Source of the DNA: Rhizophagus clarus
Taxonomy: Eukaryota > Glomeromycota > Glomeromycetes > Glomerales > Glomeraceae
Length of the DNA: 64,000 nucleotides
NCBI GenBank assembly: GCA_015698045.1
Contig: BLAL01000065.1
Span: 393,096 to 457,095 of the forward strand
Direction: 5' to 3'
Below the pieces are notes generated by a model. That model saw only the letters and a program-made list of their open reading frames with translations. It had not been told where the DNA came from and did not search any database. Position numbers and translations under genes: made by a program. Of this stretch, positions 10,911 to 23,100 are shown piece by piece (position 1 is the stretch's first letter; every line of letters begins with the position of its first letter).

Positions 10911-11499
10911 GCAATTTTACGTGCTATAAAATTTTCTGATACATTTTCAAAATGGTGTATGCTATTTATTTGTAATTGAATATTCGAATACCAATATTCA
11001 TCTAATTTTCATCTATGTTTTGTTCAGTTTTCATCCAGTTTTTGCCCAGTTTTCAGTTTTCTTTGTTTTTTATTCAGATATAACTGCATATATCATTTTG
11101 AAAATGGCGATAAATAAGACTTATAGTACATATTTAATATGTTAAATTCAAAAAAAGGTAATTTGTGATAATCAAAAATGAAAGAAAAAAGAATTTGAAT
11201 ACCAAAATATTAATTTGATTGAATATGATGATTTTATGAATAAATATTTATTTTTTCTTAACAAATTTAATAATGGAGAAAATAAAGAAAATAATATTCT
11301 TCTATACTCAATACAAGGAAAACTTAAAAATCTATGAAGAAACTAAATAGTCACACAAATAATAGAATTCTTAGTGACTCTTAACTTGCATCAAAATAAG
11401 CAAACATATTCAAAATAAGGTTAAAAAAAGCATAGTTAGCATTAAATATAGCATCGTACATTCTAACAATTGACTCTGATAATCAGGGTCTATTGTTAG
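10911..11499. other. AT-rich spacer, nothing recognised
   Basis: No convincing frame, repeat or motif was seen between the 50-bp tandem repeat and the hAT left end. Confidence 0.5.
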
Positions 11500-11689
11500 T
11501 AGAGCTCTGATTGGTTTCGGTAATTACCAAACTATACTGATCGGTTTCAGTATTGGAGCGGTTTCAGTTTTCATGGTTTACCAAACTGAACCTGTCGGTA
11601 TATTTACCGATCAGTTTCAGTAATTTCAATTTCGATACTGGTTTTACAATTTACCAAACTGATTTACTAATTTAAAAAATGTTCATTTT

Positions 11690-12027
11690 TTTAAGATAAA
11701 TGTTTTTTGTTCAATAAAAAAACGTTTTTACAACATTTTTTTATTAAAATATTAAAAAAGTTGCGAAAACATTTTGTTGTTAAATAATTTAATGAAAAAA
11801 AAACGTTTCACATTTATTAAATAGTTCAATTAAAAAAAATAAACATTTCGCTATGTTTTTTCATAGCATTAATAAAAATGTTGCGAAAACATTTTTTTAT
11901 TTGATAATTACATATAAAAAAATGTCATTTTTTATTTGTAGATTTAACGAAAAAAAAGTTTTCGCACCGTTTTTGATTCCAAATGTTGCAAAACGTTTTT
12001 TACTTATGAATTAATAAAAAAATGTTG
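11690..12027. repeat. Palindromic CGTTGCGAAACG-type array, left part
   Basis: Repeats of AAAAACGTTGCGAAACGTTTTTTATTT type, much decayed by CG to TG/CA changes. The array stops at 12027, where element copy B starts, and resumes at 16457. Together the two flanks read as one interrupted array. Confidence 0.75.
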
Positions 12028-13014
12028 CATATGCACCGATCCTTGGAATTAGCTTAAATTAAGAATTTTTAATAAAAAATTAGTAAACAGTGCAAAATAC
12101 GATTGTGTTACACATTCATCTTATCAATCTTATGTAGAATAATCGGAAAATAAAAAAATTTTTTACAACTCATACTTAAAAATTAAAATAATAATAACTT
12201 TTTATAACCCATCAACTATTTTAAGAACCCATCACTTTTTACACCAGTTGCAAATAAAAGTTTTATGAATACAATTGTAGTTATTTGCAGTTGTTAATGG
12301 TATTATTTATTCTCCAAAAGCTTTTTATTGATGTAAAATAATTAAATAAGGCAGCAAAAATAACTGGGTTTCGTATAAATTTGCCATCATATTTAAAGAA
12401 TTTTGAAAATAAAGAAATAACCAAAATTTTCATTATCTTTTAATAATTTTTAATTTTAAAAATTGTTTTTAAAATATGGAGACAAAGAATCTTCCTTTAT
12501 ATCATTTACTGACGATGATTTTAAAATTCATTTAACCGACATTGAAATCTCATGATAAATCCACCAGTACGAAAGCTTTGACTTTTAAATAGATGATCGT
12601 TGTTACAGAGCCTTGCGAACGCCGCCTTTCTACAAAAACAATATACCTGTATCCCAATAAGCCCAGAGAACTCATCACCTACAAAAATTAAAAAAGAAGA
12701 AACGTTAGAACATTTCTTAAAGTCAATTCCGATATTCTTCCCAAAGAAACAACATACCCGCGTCTCAAGGAATTCCATTTGCTGCAGATAAGTCATATTA
12801 TGATCGATATACTTTTATTTTATTTTACATTCGGTAAAACTTGGTAAAACAGAATAGTAAAAGTTAGATCATTAGATTCGGAACACTAATGGCCCTATGA
12901 TCATTAAATAAAAGGATAATTTTTTTTAAATACACAATATATGAAAGGCACAGAATGCTTTTATAAAAGTTATTTAACAAATCGTTTTAATAATATCAAA
13001 ATATTAAATTGTGA

Positions 13015-14555
13015 AGTCCGGTCATGCTTTTCGTCCGACAATACTACAAAAAAGAAAGAAAAAAAATAAATAATTAATTAATTAAAAAAAAAACCAACGA
13101 AAAACACCACCCCAACCCTCCCTTACCTTAATTGTCCTTAATTCCAAAAGTCTGGTCATGCTTTTCGTCCGGCAACACTACAAAAAAAAAAAAAATTAAT
13201 AATTAATTAAAAAAACAACGAAAAACACCACCCCAACCCTCCCTTACCTTAATTGTCCTTAATTCCAAAAGTCCAGTCGTGCTTTTCGTCCGGCAACACT
13301 ACAAAAAGAAAAAAAACAAATAAATAATTAATTAATTAAAAAAAACAACGAAAACACCACACCAACCCTCCCTTACCTTAATTGTCCTTAATTCCAAAAG
13401 TCCAGTCGTGCTTTTCGTCTGGCAACACTACAAAAAAGAAAAAAAAAGCAAATAAATAATTAATTAAAAAAAGCAAATAAATAAACAATTAATTAAACAA
13501 AAAACACCACCCAACCCTCCCTTACCTTAATTCCAATAGTCCGGTCATGCTTTTCGTCTGGCAACACTACAAAAAAGAAAAAACAAACAAATAAATAATT
13601 AATTAATTAAACAAAAAACACCACCCCAACCCTCCCTTACCTTAATTCCAATAGTCCGGTCGTGCTTTTCGTCTGGCAACACTACAAAAAAGAAAAAAAA
13701 AATAATAATTAATTAATTAAATAAAAAAAAACCAACGAAAAACACCTCCTTACCTTAATTCCAAAAGTCCGGTCATGTTTTTCATCCGGCAACACTATAA
13801 AAAAGAAAAAAAAAAATAATTAATTAATTAAATAAAAAAACTAACGAAAAACACCTCCCCCAACCCTCCCTTACCTTAATTCCAAAAATCCGGTCACGTT
13901 TTTCGTCCGGCAACACTACAAAAAAAGAAAAAAAAAAATAAATAATTAATTAATTAAAAAAAACAACAACGAAAAACACCACCCCAACCCTCCCTTACCT
14001 TAATTCCAATAGTCCAGTCGTGCTTTTCGTCTGGCAACACTACAAAAAAGAAAAAACAAACAAATAAATAATTAATTAATTAAACAAAAAACACCACCCC
14101 AACCCTCCCTTACCTTAATTCCAATAGTCCAGTCGTGCTTTTCGTCCGGCAACACTACAAAAAAAGAAAAAAAAAAAATAAATAATTAATTAATTAAAAA
14201 AAACAACAACGAAAAATACCACCCCAACCCTCCCTTACCTTAATTCCAATAGTCCGGTCATGCTTTTCGTCCGGCAACACTACAAAAAAGAAAAAAAAAT
14301 AATAATTAATTAATTAAATAAAAAAACCAACGAAAAACACCTCCCCCAACCCTTTCTTACCTTAATTCCAAAAGTCCGGTCACGTTTTTCGTCCGGTAAC
14401 ACTACAAAAAAAGAAAAAAAAAAATAATTAATTAATTAATTAAAAAAAACAACAACGAAAAACACCACCCCAACCCTCCCTTACCTTAATTCAAATAGTC
14501 CGGTCATGCTTTTCGTCCGGCAATACTACAAAAAAGAAAAAAAAAAAAATAATTA
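13015..14555 (-). repeat. Minisatellite array B, thirteen units of about 115-130 bp
   Basis: Same unit as array A and the same orientation. Cores are strongly conserved while the TTAATTAA/poly(A) linkers vary in length. Both GGAC-TTTTGG and GGAC-TATTGG core variants occur. Confidence 0.9.
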
Positions 14556-15027
14556 TTTTTTTAAATTGTTTTTTATCTAAATGTAATAAATTCAAAAAAA
14601 AAACCTGTTTACCCAAATAATCAGATCATAATACCGGTTATACCAGTTCAAAACTAGATAAAGTGCATGTGATATATAACATATTCCTTTTTTATATCAA
14701 CTCATGAGATAAGCTTATCGTAAATGGCAAGCGATATTGCCTTTTATGTTATAAATAGATAATCAATGCTAGTAGTTTTGTTCAGACTTCAGATTTTTAT
14801 TTTGGCGGAAGGGAAATTTTTTTTAAAAAAATATATCGTTTTTTTTAAGTGAAATTTTTTTTTAAAAAAAAATGTCGTTTTTTTTAAGGGGAATTTTTTT
14901 TTAAAAAATAAAAAATCATTTTTTTGTAAGGGAAATTTTTTTTAAAAAAATAAAAAATCATTTGTTTTATGATAAGGGAATTTTTTTTTTCAAAAATTAT
15001 AAACCACAATTTTAAATTTTTTAGTTA

Positions 15028-16094
15028 ATGGCGTTACCTTTAGCTTTGGGATTAAATACTGTAACAGGTAAGTTTTTTTTGCTTTTATTCTCCTTTCTTT
15101 TGTCTCTTATTAACTTGTTCTTTTTTTTAGGTGTGGCTGTTTTTATCCATTTCGGAAATTCAAGGTGAGTTTTAATTTCTTCTCCTTTTTTTTGTTTTCT
15201 TTTCATTCTTTCCCTTGTTCTTTTACTAAACTTTTTGTCTTTTTAGATGTGTACCATATGAGTGAAAATTCAAGTAAGTCTCTTATGTCTTTTCTCCTGT
15301 TGTTTTATTTTTCTTTTAAGATGATATTAACCGTTTTCTTTCTTTTTTTTTCTATGGGTGGGTGTTCTGGCTTTTCTTTCATTTTTTTCCCCTTTATTTC
15401 TCTTCTTTTCGTGGTTTTTTCGTTTCTTTTTTTCATTATTCCTTTCGTTTTTTCTATGGTTCTTTCATTGATCTTTGATTTCTTTCGTTATTCCTTTCAT
15501 CATTGTTTCTTTTATTGCTTTTTTGGTTTATTTCATTGATCCTTGGTTTCTTTCATTACTTTTTTCGTTTCTTTCATTGATCTTTGGTCTCTTTTCAATG
15601 ATCTTTGGTTTCTTTCATTGATCTTTGACTTCTTTTGTTGCTTTTTTTTGTTCCCTTTATTGATTTTCATTCTTCCTTTGCTTCCTTTCATTCTTTTTCA
15701 TTCCTCTTATTTTTTTTCATTTGCCATTTGCTTCTTTTATTCCTTTTATTTTTTTTCATTCTCTTTATTCCTTTTCATTCCCTTTCATTTTCTCATTCAT
15801 TTTCATTCTTTTTTTGTTTCATTCATTCTTTTTCACTATCCTTTACCTTTTTTGTTCCTTCCTCATTTCTCTTTGATCATCTTTACTTCCCTTTATCCCT
15901 TTTCATTTATCTCTTCTTTCCTTTATTCTTCCTTTGTCCTTTTTTACTGTATTTTCCATTTTTTCTTATATATTGCAGTGCATGTGCAATTAATACAGCA
16001 TTATAACATTAATATTACAGTTAAAATTATGCAATTGCGGCTTAATTTTTTTATAAAATCATGTATACAGAGTGGTGTAATTTTTTTTCTTTGA
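15028..16094 (+). pseudogene. Small multi-exon gene-like unit, copy B
   Basis: Blocks at 15028-15067 (starting ATGGCGTTACC), 15131-15164, 15247-15273 and 15979-16094 match those of copy A, with the same splice signals. Block two is 34 bases against 39 in copy A, a 5-base loss that breaks the phase. Copy B thus keeps the start codon but not the frame, while copy A keeps the frame but not the ATG. The terminal block is still open to TGA at 16092 and is similar in protein sequence to copy A. Confidence 0.4.
15290..15975 (+). repeat. Long polypyrimidine tract (copy B)
   Basis: Almost pure C/T on the plus strand, with TTTCATTGATCTTTGG-like repeats, ending at the acceptor TATATTGCAG (15969-15978). 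Homologous to 8640-9400. Confidence 0.75.
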
Positions 16095-16456
16095 ATTAAA
16101 ATATAGTTTTTTTCATACAATTTCCTTTTTATTAATTTATAGTGATATTAATTATTATTCAACAAATTATTAAGTGTGAAATTGTTTTTGTAATTATAGA
16201 TTTAATGATTGTGGTGTTAAAGTTTTTTTTCTTTTTTGTTTAACTAATTATCATTACTATCATATTACCAGTTACGGTATATTAAATCTAGCCGAAATTA
16301 TGTTAATTCTGGCCAAAATTAAAATTGTGCTGAATTGCACTTTTTAAAAATTGTACGCATTTTTTTAGATCACTATATTGCATATCTTTAACTTTTATAA
16401 TACATTGTATAACAAAATTTAACATATTTGGACGATGAAACAAATCCGCCGATATG

Positions 16457-17540
16457 GTTCACAACGTTTTTTAACTCCATTAATTAAAAACGTCGTGAAA
16501 TGTTTTTTAATTTAATTTATACATAAAAACGTTGTGCTCAACATTTTTAACTATATTGATAAAAAATGTTGCGAAATGTTTTTTATTTATAGATTTAATG
16601 AAAAAAAAATGTTGCGCTCAACGTTTTTAACTATATTCATAAAAAACGTTACGAAACATTTTTTATTTATAGATTTAACAAAAAAAAAATATTTTCGCAA
16701 TGTTTTTTACTTATGAATCAATAAAAAAACGTGTTTGCAATGTTTTTTAACTCCATTAATTAAAAACGTTGTGAAACATTTTTTATTTAAGAAATTAACG
16801 AAAAAAAAATGGTTTCGCAATGTTTTTTTAAAAATATTGCAAACCGTTTTTTACATATGAATTAATGAAAAAAAATGTAGTTCGCAACGTTTTTTTTAAC
16901 TCATTAATTAAAGACGTTGCGAAAACGTTGTGTTCAACATTTTTAACTATATTGATAAAAAACGTTGCGAAACGTTTTTTATTTATAGATTAATGAAAAA
17001 AAAATATTTTCGCAATGTTTTTTTTAAAAACATTACGAAACGTTTTTTATTTAAGAAATTAACGAAAAAAAAATGATTTTACAATGTTTTTTTTAAAAAT
17101 GTTGCAAAACGTTTTTTACATATGAATTAATAAAAAAAACGTATTTTGCAACATTTTTTTAACTCATTAATTAAAGACATTGCGAAAACGTTGTGCTTAA
17201 CATTTTTAATTATATTGATAAAAAACATTGCGAAACATTTTTTATTTATAGATTTAACGAAAAAAAACATTTTCGCAATGTTTTTTTTAAAAACGTTGCA
17301 AAGCGTTTTTACTTATGAATCGATAAAAAAAAATGTTGTTCGCAACGTTTTTTAACTCCATTTTAATTAAAAATGTTGCGAAATGTTTTTTATTTAAGAA
17401 ATTAACAAAAAAAAATGGTTTCGTAATGTTTTTTTTAAAAACGTTGCAAAACGTTTTTTACATATGAATTAATAAAAAAAAATGTAGTTCGCAACGTCTT
17501 TTAACTCATTAATTAAGAAAGTAATGAAAAAACATTTTCG
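16457..17540. repeat. Palindromic CGTTGCGAAACG-type array, right part of the left arm
   Basis: About a kilobase of alternating direct and inverted copies of AACGTTGCGAAACGTT motifs separated by TTTATTTATAGATTTAACG or TTATGAATTAATAAAAAA linkers. It could form many hairpins. Part of the hAT left arm. Confidence 0.85.
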
Positions 17541-19363
17541 CTCTGGATTCCAGCCATACCGTATTGATTCAGTAATATGACTGGTATCAGTATTCTGATT
17601 TATTGAACCGAATCCATTCAGTAAATTTGATTTAGGCTTCGGAAATTTACCGAATAGGTTTCAGAATTTACCGAACTTAATTTTCAGTACCGAATGGGTT
17701 TTGGTAAATTGCCAATTTTATAATTTATCGAACTGAATGATGATTCATTTACCAAATTTTTGCAGATTGATCTTATTAATTTTAATCTATTTTTTACATT
17801 TTTTTTATCTCCAATTTTTTTCTCTCAGCTAATTATATAAAATTATAATTCTAATTATAATAATTTTATTTCTAATTATAATAATCTTAATTTTAATTCA
17901 TTTTTATATATAATAATGACTTCTGGGTCTGGAGAGAATCAAGTTGAATATGACATTGAGGAAGAGGTTGAGACTGAGACCGAAGAAAATCAAGTTGAAC
18001 ATGAACATGATGCTGAAACTGAAGAAGAGCAGAGCGAAAAAAATAATGATCATGAAGTGGAAGATTTGCGTGTTGAGAAAACTAATATGAAGCATAATTA
18101 TAAACGTAGTTGGGTTTGAAAATACTTTATATATGACAAAACTGAAAAGAAAGCAAAATGCAACCACTGCAAAACATTAATTATTTGTAATAAAGGAAGT
18201 ATGTCAGGAATGGCCAGTCATATTAAAAGTAAACATAAGTTAATTAAAGAAAAAGAAAAAAAAGCAACTTACAATACGTGAAACTATTAATAATTCTGAA
18301 GCAATTGTAAGTATAATGTTCTTTTCTTTTTAAAATAAATATTTGATTTGTGGATTGTAATGATAAATAATTTTGTATATTGAATATATGAATATTTTTA
18401 ATTTATAAATTTATAAACTCATGTATTTATTAATATTCATATTTAGATATATAATAAAGATTCTTTTAAAAAATTCCTTATTTGATGGATTGTAAAAGAT
18501 GATCTTCCTTTTACGTGTGTTGAATCTGAAGATTTTTGTAACATGATTTATTTTTTACGCAAAGATGCATTCATTCCATCTGCAGATACTGTCAAAAATT
18601 ATATTATGATATTTTATGAAGATAGTCATAAAAAAATTGCTTTAATTTTACAGGTATATTAATGTTTTTTAATAATAATATTTTTATTAATTGATTTTAC
18701 CATTTATTATTTTAATTTTGTAGAATACATCTAGTAAAATTTCTTTTACAATAGACGCTTGGACTTCATCAAATAATTATTCCTTTTTAGGAATAACAGC
18801 CTATTGGGTTACTGAAAGTTGAAAATTAAAAAGCATCCTTTTAGATTTTATTAAGCTTGAAGAGCCACACTCAGGAGCTAATATTAAGGAAGCTTTTTTA
18901 AAAAGTTTGAAAAATTTTGAAATTGAATCAAAGGTTAGTTTTTTTATAAATAATACTATGATAATTTAAAAAAAAAAATTAATTTAAAAAAAATTTTATA
19001 TAGATCCTTAGGGTAACAACAGATAATGCGAGTAATAATGTCACATTTCTCAAAGCTGTTGAAGATGATCTTTCTCAAAAATATATTTATTTTAACAGTG
19101 ATGATTAGCATGTTAGATGCTTGGCTCATGTAATTAATTTAGCTGCACAACAAGCCCTTACTACACTTAAAGCTGTAGAAAATGATGAAACATCAGATGA
19201 AGAAGTTGGTAGTTTAATACATAAGGTAAATATTTTTTTTATGGTTATTACTGTTATTTAACTAATAAATTTATTAAAAATTATGTTACCTTTTAGCTTC
19301 GTACTCTTGTAAAAAAAATAAAAGCATCACCTCAACAAGAAAATAAATTCAAAGCTCAATATA

Positions 19364-19546
19364 CAGTCAAACTCTGATATAACGATATGTCGGGACTCAT
19401 ATGAAATTCGGAAAAAATATCATTATATCAAAATTATACTGATATTTATATGCTCCCATATATGATGGGAAAACGAAATCCCATCGTTATATCGAATTTT
19501 TAATATATATCGGTATATTGGATATCGATATATTGAGGTTAGACTG
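19364..19546. mobile_element. pogo-like MITE in hAT exon 5, TA TSD
   Basis: A 183-bp insert bounded by CAGTCAAACTC and, in reverse complement, CAGTCTAACCTC, with TA at 19362-19363 and 19547-19548. GATATAACGATATG-type motifs lie inside both ends. Removing it with one TA joins the hAT codons for FKAQY and KAANVP in frame. Confidence 0.88.
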
Positions 19547-20113
19547 TAAAGCTGCAAATGTTCCAAATCTTAATGTTATGCTAGATATTCGTACTAGGTG
19601 GAATTCCACATATGACATGCTTGTAAGTGCAAGAAAGCTCAAGGAAGTAAGTTTGTTGTTCTATTATTTATTTTAATAATTTATTAAAAATAATTATATT
19701 TTTTTTTAACCTCTTAATACATTAAGTAATAGTGATCCAACCCTTCGTCCATTTACTATCAATGAAGAAGAATGGATTCATTTATTAGAAATAGAAGAGT
19801 TATTAAAGGTTAAATTTTAATATTATGCATGTAATTATATATTTCTATAGTTTTGATTTTTTTTTTTTTTTTTTAGTGTTTTGCCAAAGCAACAAAGCAA
19901 ATTTGTGAAGAAACATATCCAACAATATTATATGTAATTCCTATATATAATATTTTATTAAATAAATTAGAAGATTTTTGTGATACTCCAAATCGATTTG
20001 AAAATGGCAAAGTAAATTGAATTTTTATTTAATATTTTAATAATTTTACATTATATGTAATTTAAATTTATTTTTTAATAGGAAGGGGCAACCAATGCCA
20101 TTAATAAGCTTAA

Positions 20114-23100
20114 TTCGTGATACGTGAGTCAACTGCAAAAAAATGTCGATCATTATTATAGATCAGCGGTGATAATAATCACTATTAATTTTACAATGTT
20201 GGAAAATCTCACACTTCTTAGATAATATAACCTCAAACTATTAGTCAAATACGCGTTAAATAATGGGTAAACGAAAAGAATATCAAGTTAATTTAGTTTC
20301 TCTTGGTCGTATAGACGAAAACTTTCATTATAGACCATTTTCTCGAGATTGGTGGGAAACGCGATCTATAAAAAATGCAACTGAAACTCCAAATTTTTAT
20401 CCTATTCGTATAAATATGAAAACCTTAGTCATTCTTCAAAATGTACAATTTTTTATTATTGTTATTCAAGGCCATACTGGTTCTTTGCAACAGCCAGGAT
20501 ATATTTGTGAAGCAGGAGATTTAAAAAGTGCTGTTTTTAATAATCCTTCAGCCGCGATAACTACACTTTATCAACAAGTGTTTAAAAGCAATACTAGGTT
20601 TTCTGGTTCTCTTATTATGGGTCATGATAAAATGGAAATTGGAGAACAACTTTTGAAGAATATTAATTTTCGTCCATTTTGTTGTTTTCTTGGAAAATTC
20701 TGGTTGTTTGTATATGGAATTGGTATATCTTCAGACGAGCAATTATATTATGCGGGTCCAGGGTTTAAATCATCATTTTATTATTCAATTGGAGCAAACA
20801 AAGATCGAACTTTATTTGTACAAGAAATAAATAAAAAAAATTCAATTATAAAAATGTATCAAAATTTTGAATTGCGATATACATATATTGGTAATAGTCC
20901 TAATGATGTGTGGCAAAAAGTTGGTGTATTACGAGAACATAGAGGTGTTGATTTATTTGGAATTAGTCATCCTCAAATTCAAACATTTATTCAAACACAA
21001 CTTATACCAAGATGCCCACCTGAAGAATGGCATATTATTGATAAAATGCAAGCCTTGTGGAATTATCATTTGCGAAGATTTACATTATCTTCTATTAATT
21101 AGAATGAATTTTTTATTGAATGGTATAATGAAACGAAAACTGTAGTTGAAATTACCACCACTTTAAAAAAACTCTATCCACTAAACTATATAATTAAAGA
21201 AAGAGAAATGCGTGCATGGCGTGCGATGTTAAGCCATGCTGAATGTACCAATATTACACCTTATACAAAAGATATTTCACCAGTAAGTTTTTTTGAGAAA
21301 ATATATTTATAAATGTTATAATAAATTCTTACTTTTATTTTTTTTAGTATGAATTTTGGACGCGATCTGGTGATCCATCATGTGATCGTGAAATTTTGCA
21401 TTTTTTGTATACGTCCGGATTTTTACATCCATTTCCTGGACAGTATCGCAATGATGGGATATTTTCTGGAAGTGTTTTAGTCAAGCGTTAGAATCTAATA
21501 AAAAGGGTTATGATGGGAAAAGAAGGATTCTTTCCATTATAGCTGAGAAATTTTCTTATAATATTTTGATGGAAAAATTAAAAGTAAGTATAACCAAATA
21601 TTCGTAAAAAATTTTTTTGAATTATATTTACCCTTATAATTTGTATAGGTTGCACAAGGCACTATTTTTGAGGTGAAAAAATATGCCAGAATTAATGGTC
21701 CTGGTTGTGTAGTATTGGAAAAACCTGTCAGAAAAGTCAAAAGAATTACTTCTGAACAAAAACAACAATTTGATTCATTTTTTCAAGATAAAGCTCATGT
21801 TATTATGAGCTCCTATAAAACTGATGCTAAAACAGGACAACCGGTAGTTTATTTAAAAAATACAAACAATATATTATGGGAAAAATTTAAGGAATCTTTT
21901 CCAAATGGAATTAAACGCACAACATTTTACACTCAATTGATGGGTCACCAATATATTTACCGAGAAGATCTTGGAGGATTATGTTCTACATGTAGTATGT
22001 ATGGATATGAAACTTTTGAAGATATTATAAATCTAATAAAAGAAAAAATAAATAATACCAATCTACAGGTAAAAACAAAGTTTACTAAAAAATTTTGATA
22101 TATACATACATTCTAATCTTGAACAATGAATTTATAGAATATTTTTTCCGAACATTGCTATTTTTTAAAACGCTATTTAAAGAAAGAATATGAAGAACAT
22201 TTAGTTGTAACTGATCATGGAATAACAACTCATGACCCATGCATAAATCATTGTTTATTATATGCATTTGGTGAGTGTAATGAACATCATACCCATGTTT
22301 GCAACGAATGTCAAAAAATTTTCAAGTTTTTTCAGGATTTGAAAGATAATTTGGATTTATCTTACCATGAAGAAATCCAAGAGTACCAAAATCGTATACT
22401 TTATTATCTTGCACATCAAGCTCGAAAAACTTATTTGAATGCACAATTTAATGCAACCCTTCTAGATTTAAATGAAGATAGTGCACTATTAGTAGTTGAT
22501 TATAAGATGAAAATATTGCCTAAAACATCACGTGAAACAAAACAAGAATTTTTTGGAAAAAAGGGCTGGACGTTACATACAGTTCTGTTATATACCAAAT
22601 CTAAAGAAAGCTTTGAAATTAATATACAAGCTATAGACCATTGGTCCACGGATGCTCGCCAAGATGCATGGTTTTCTGCATGTTCCCTGCATTCTGTGAT
22701 AGAAAATTTAGATGTCAAACCAAAGTGGATTAGTATAATCTCTGATAATGGTCCACATTATCACAACTCAGAACTTATGATTATTATGAGCAAATGGCAT
22801 GAATGGTATGGAATTCAAGTAAAAAAATGGATATTTTTGGAGGCTGGTGAGGCTAAAACCACTGTAGATTCGCATCATGCTCAGGTTGGTAATAAAAACT
22901 TTTTTTTTTTAAAAAAAAAGAATCAAACTGACTTGTAATAACTGATAAACCATTAGATATCCCTTTCAATAAAACGATTTGTTCGAATTGGTGGTGAAAT
23001 CCAAGAAGGTAATGACATCACAGCAGCTATTAAGAATATTGCTGGTACTTCAGTTGCCCATATAGAGCCAAATCGAACTAAAGGTAAACACTATATTTAT

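Larger units (their letters stand above)
12028..16456. mobile_element. Repeated element, copy B (4.43 kb), inserted in the hAT array
   Basis: Same organisation as copy A. It lacks the 674-bp MITE (empty site at about 12613) and has about 390 extra bases (12628-13010) before the minisatellite. It carries thirteen minisatellite units against nine. Ends are CATATGCACCGATCC and, in reverse complement, CATATCGGCGGATTT. The flanking hAT repeat units join smoothly if the insert is removed. Confidence 0.75.

Noticed and set aside
6690-14555. CRISPR-like arrays
   Set aside because: Units are 115-130 bp tandem repeats with low-complexity linkers rather than unique spacers, in a eukaryotic genome with no cas genes.
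5330-16456. Copies A and B as LTRs of one large retroelement
   Set aside because: Ends are not TG...CA, the interval between them holds no retroelement genes, and B lies inside a hAT repeat array while A does not.
17904-18167. Minus-strand 87-codon hydrophobic ORF
   Set aside because: Antisense of the hAT BED-finger exon; hydrophobicity comes from the complement of acidic codons.
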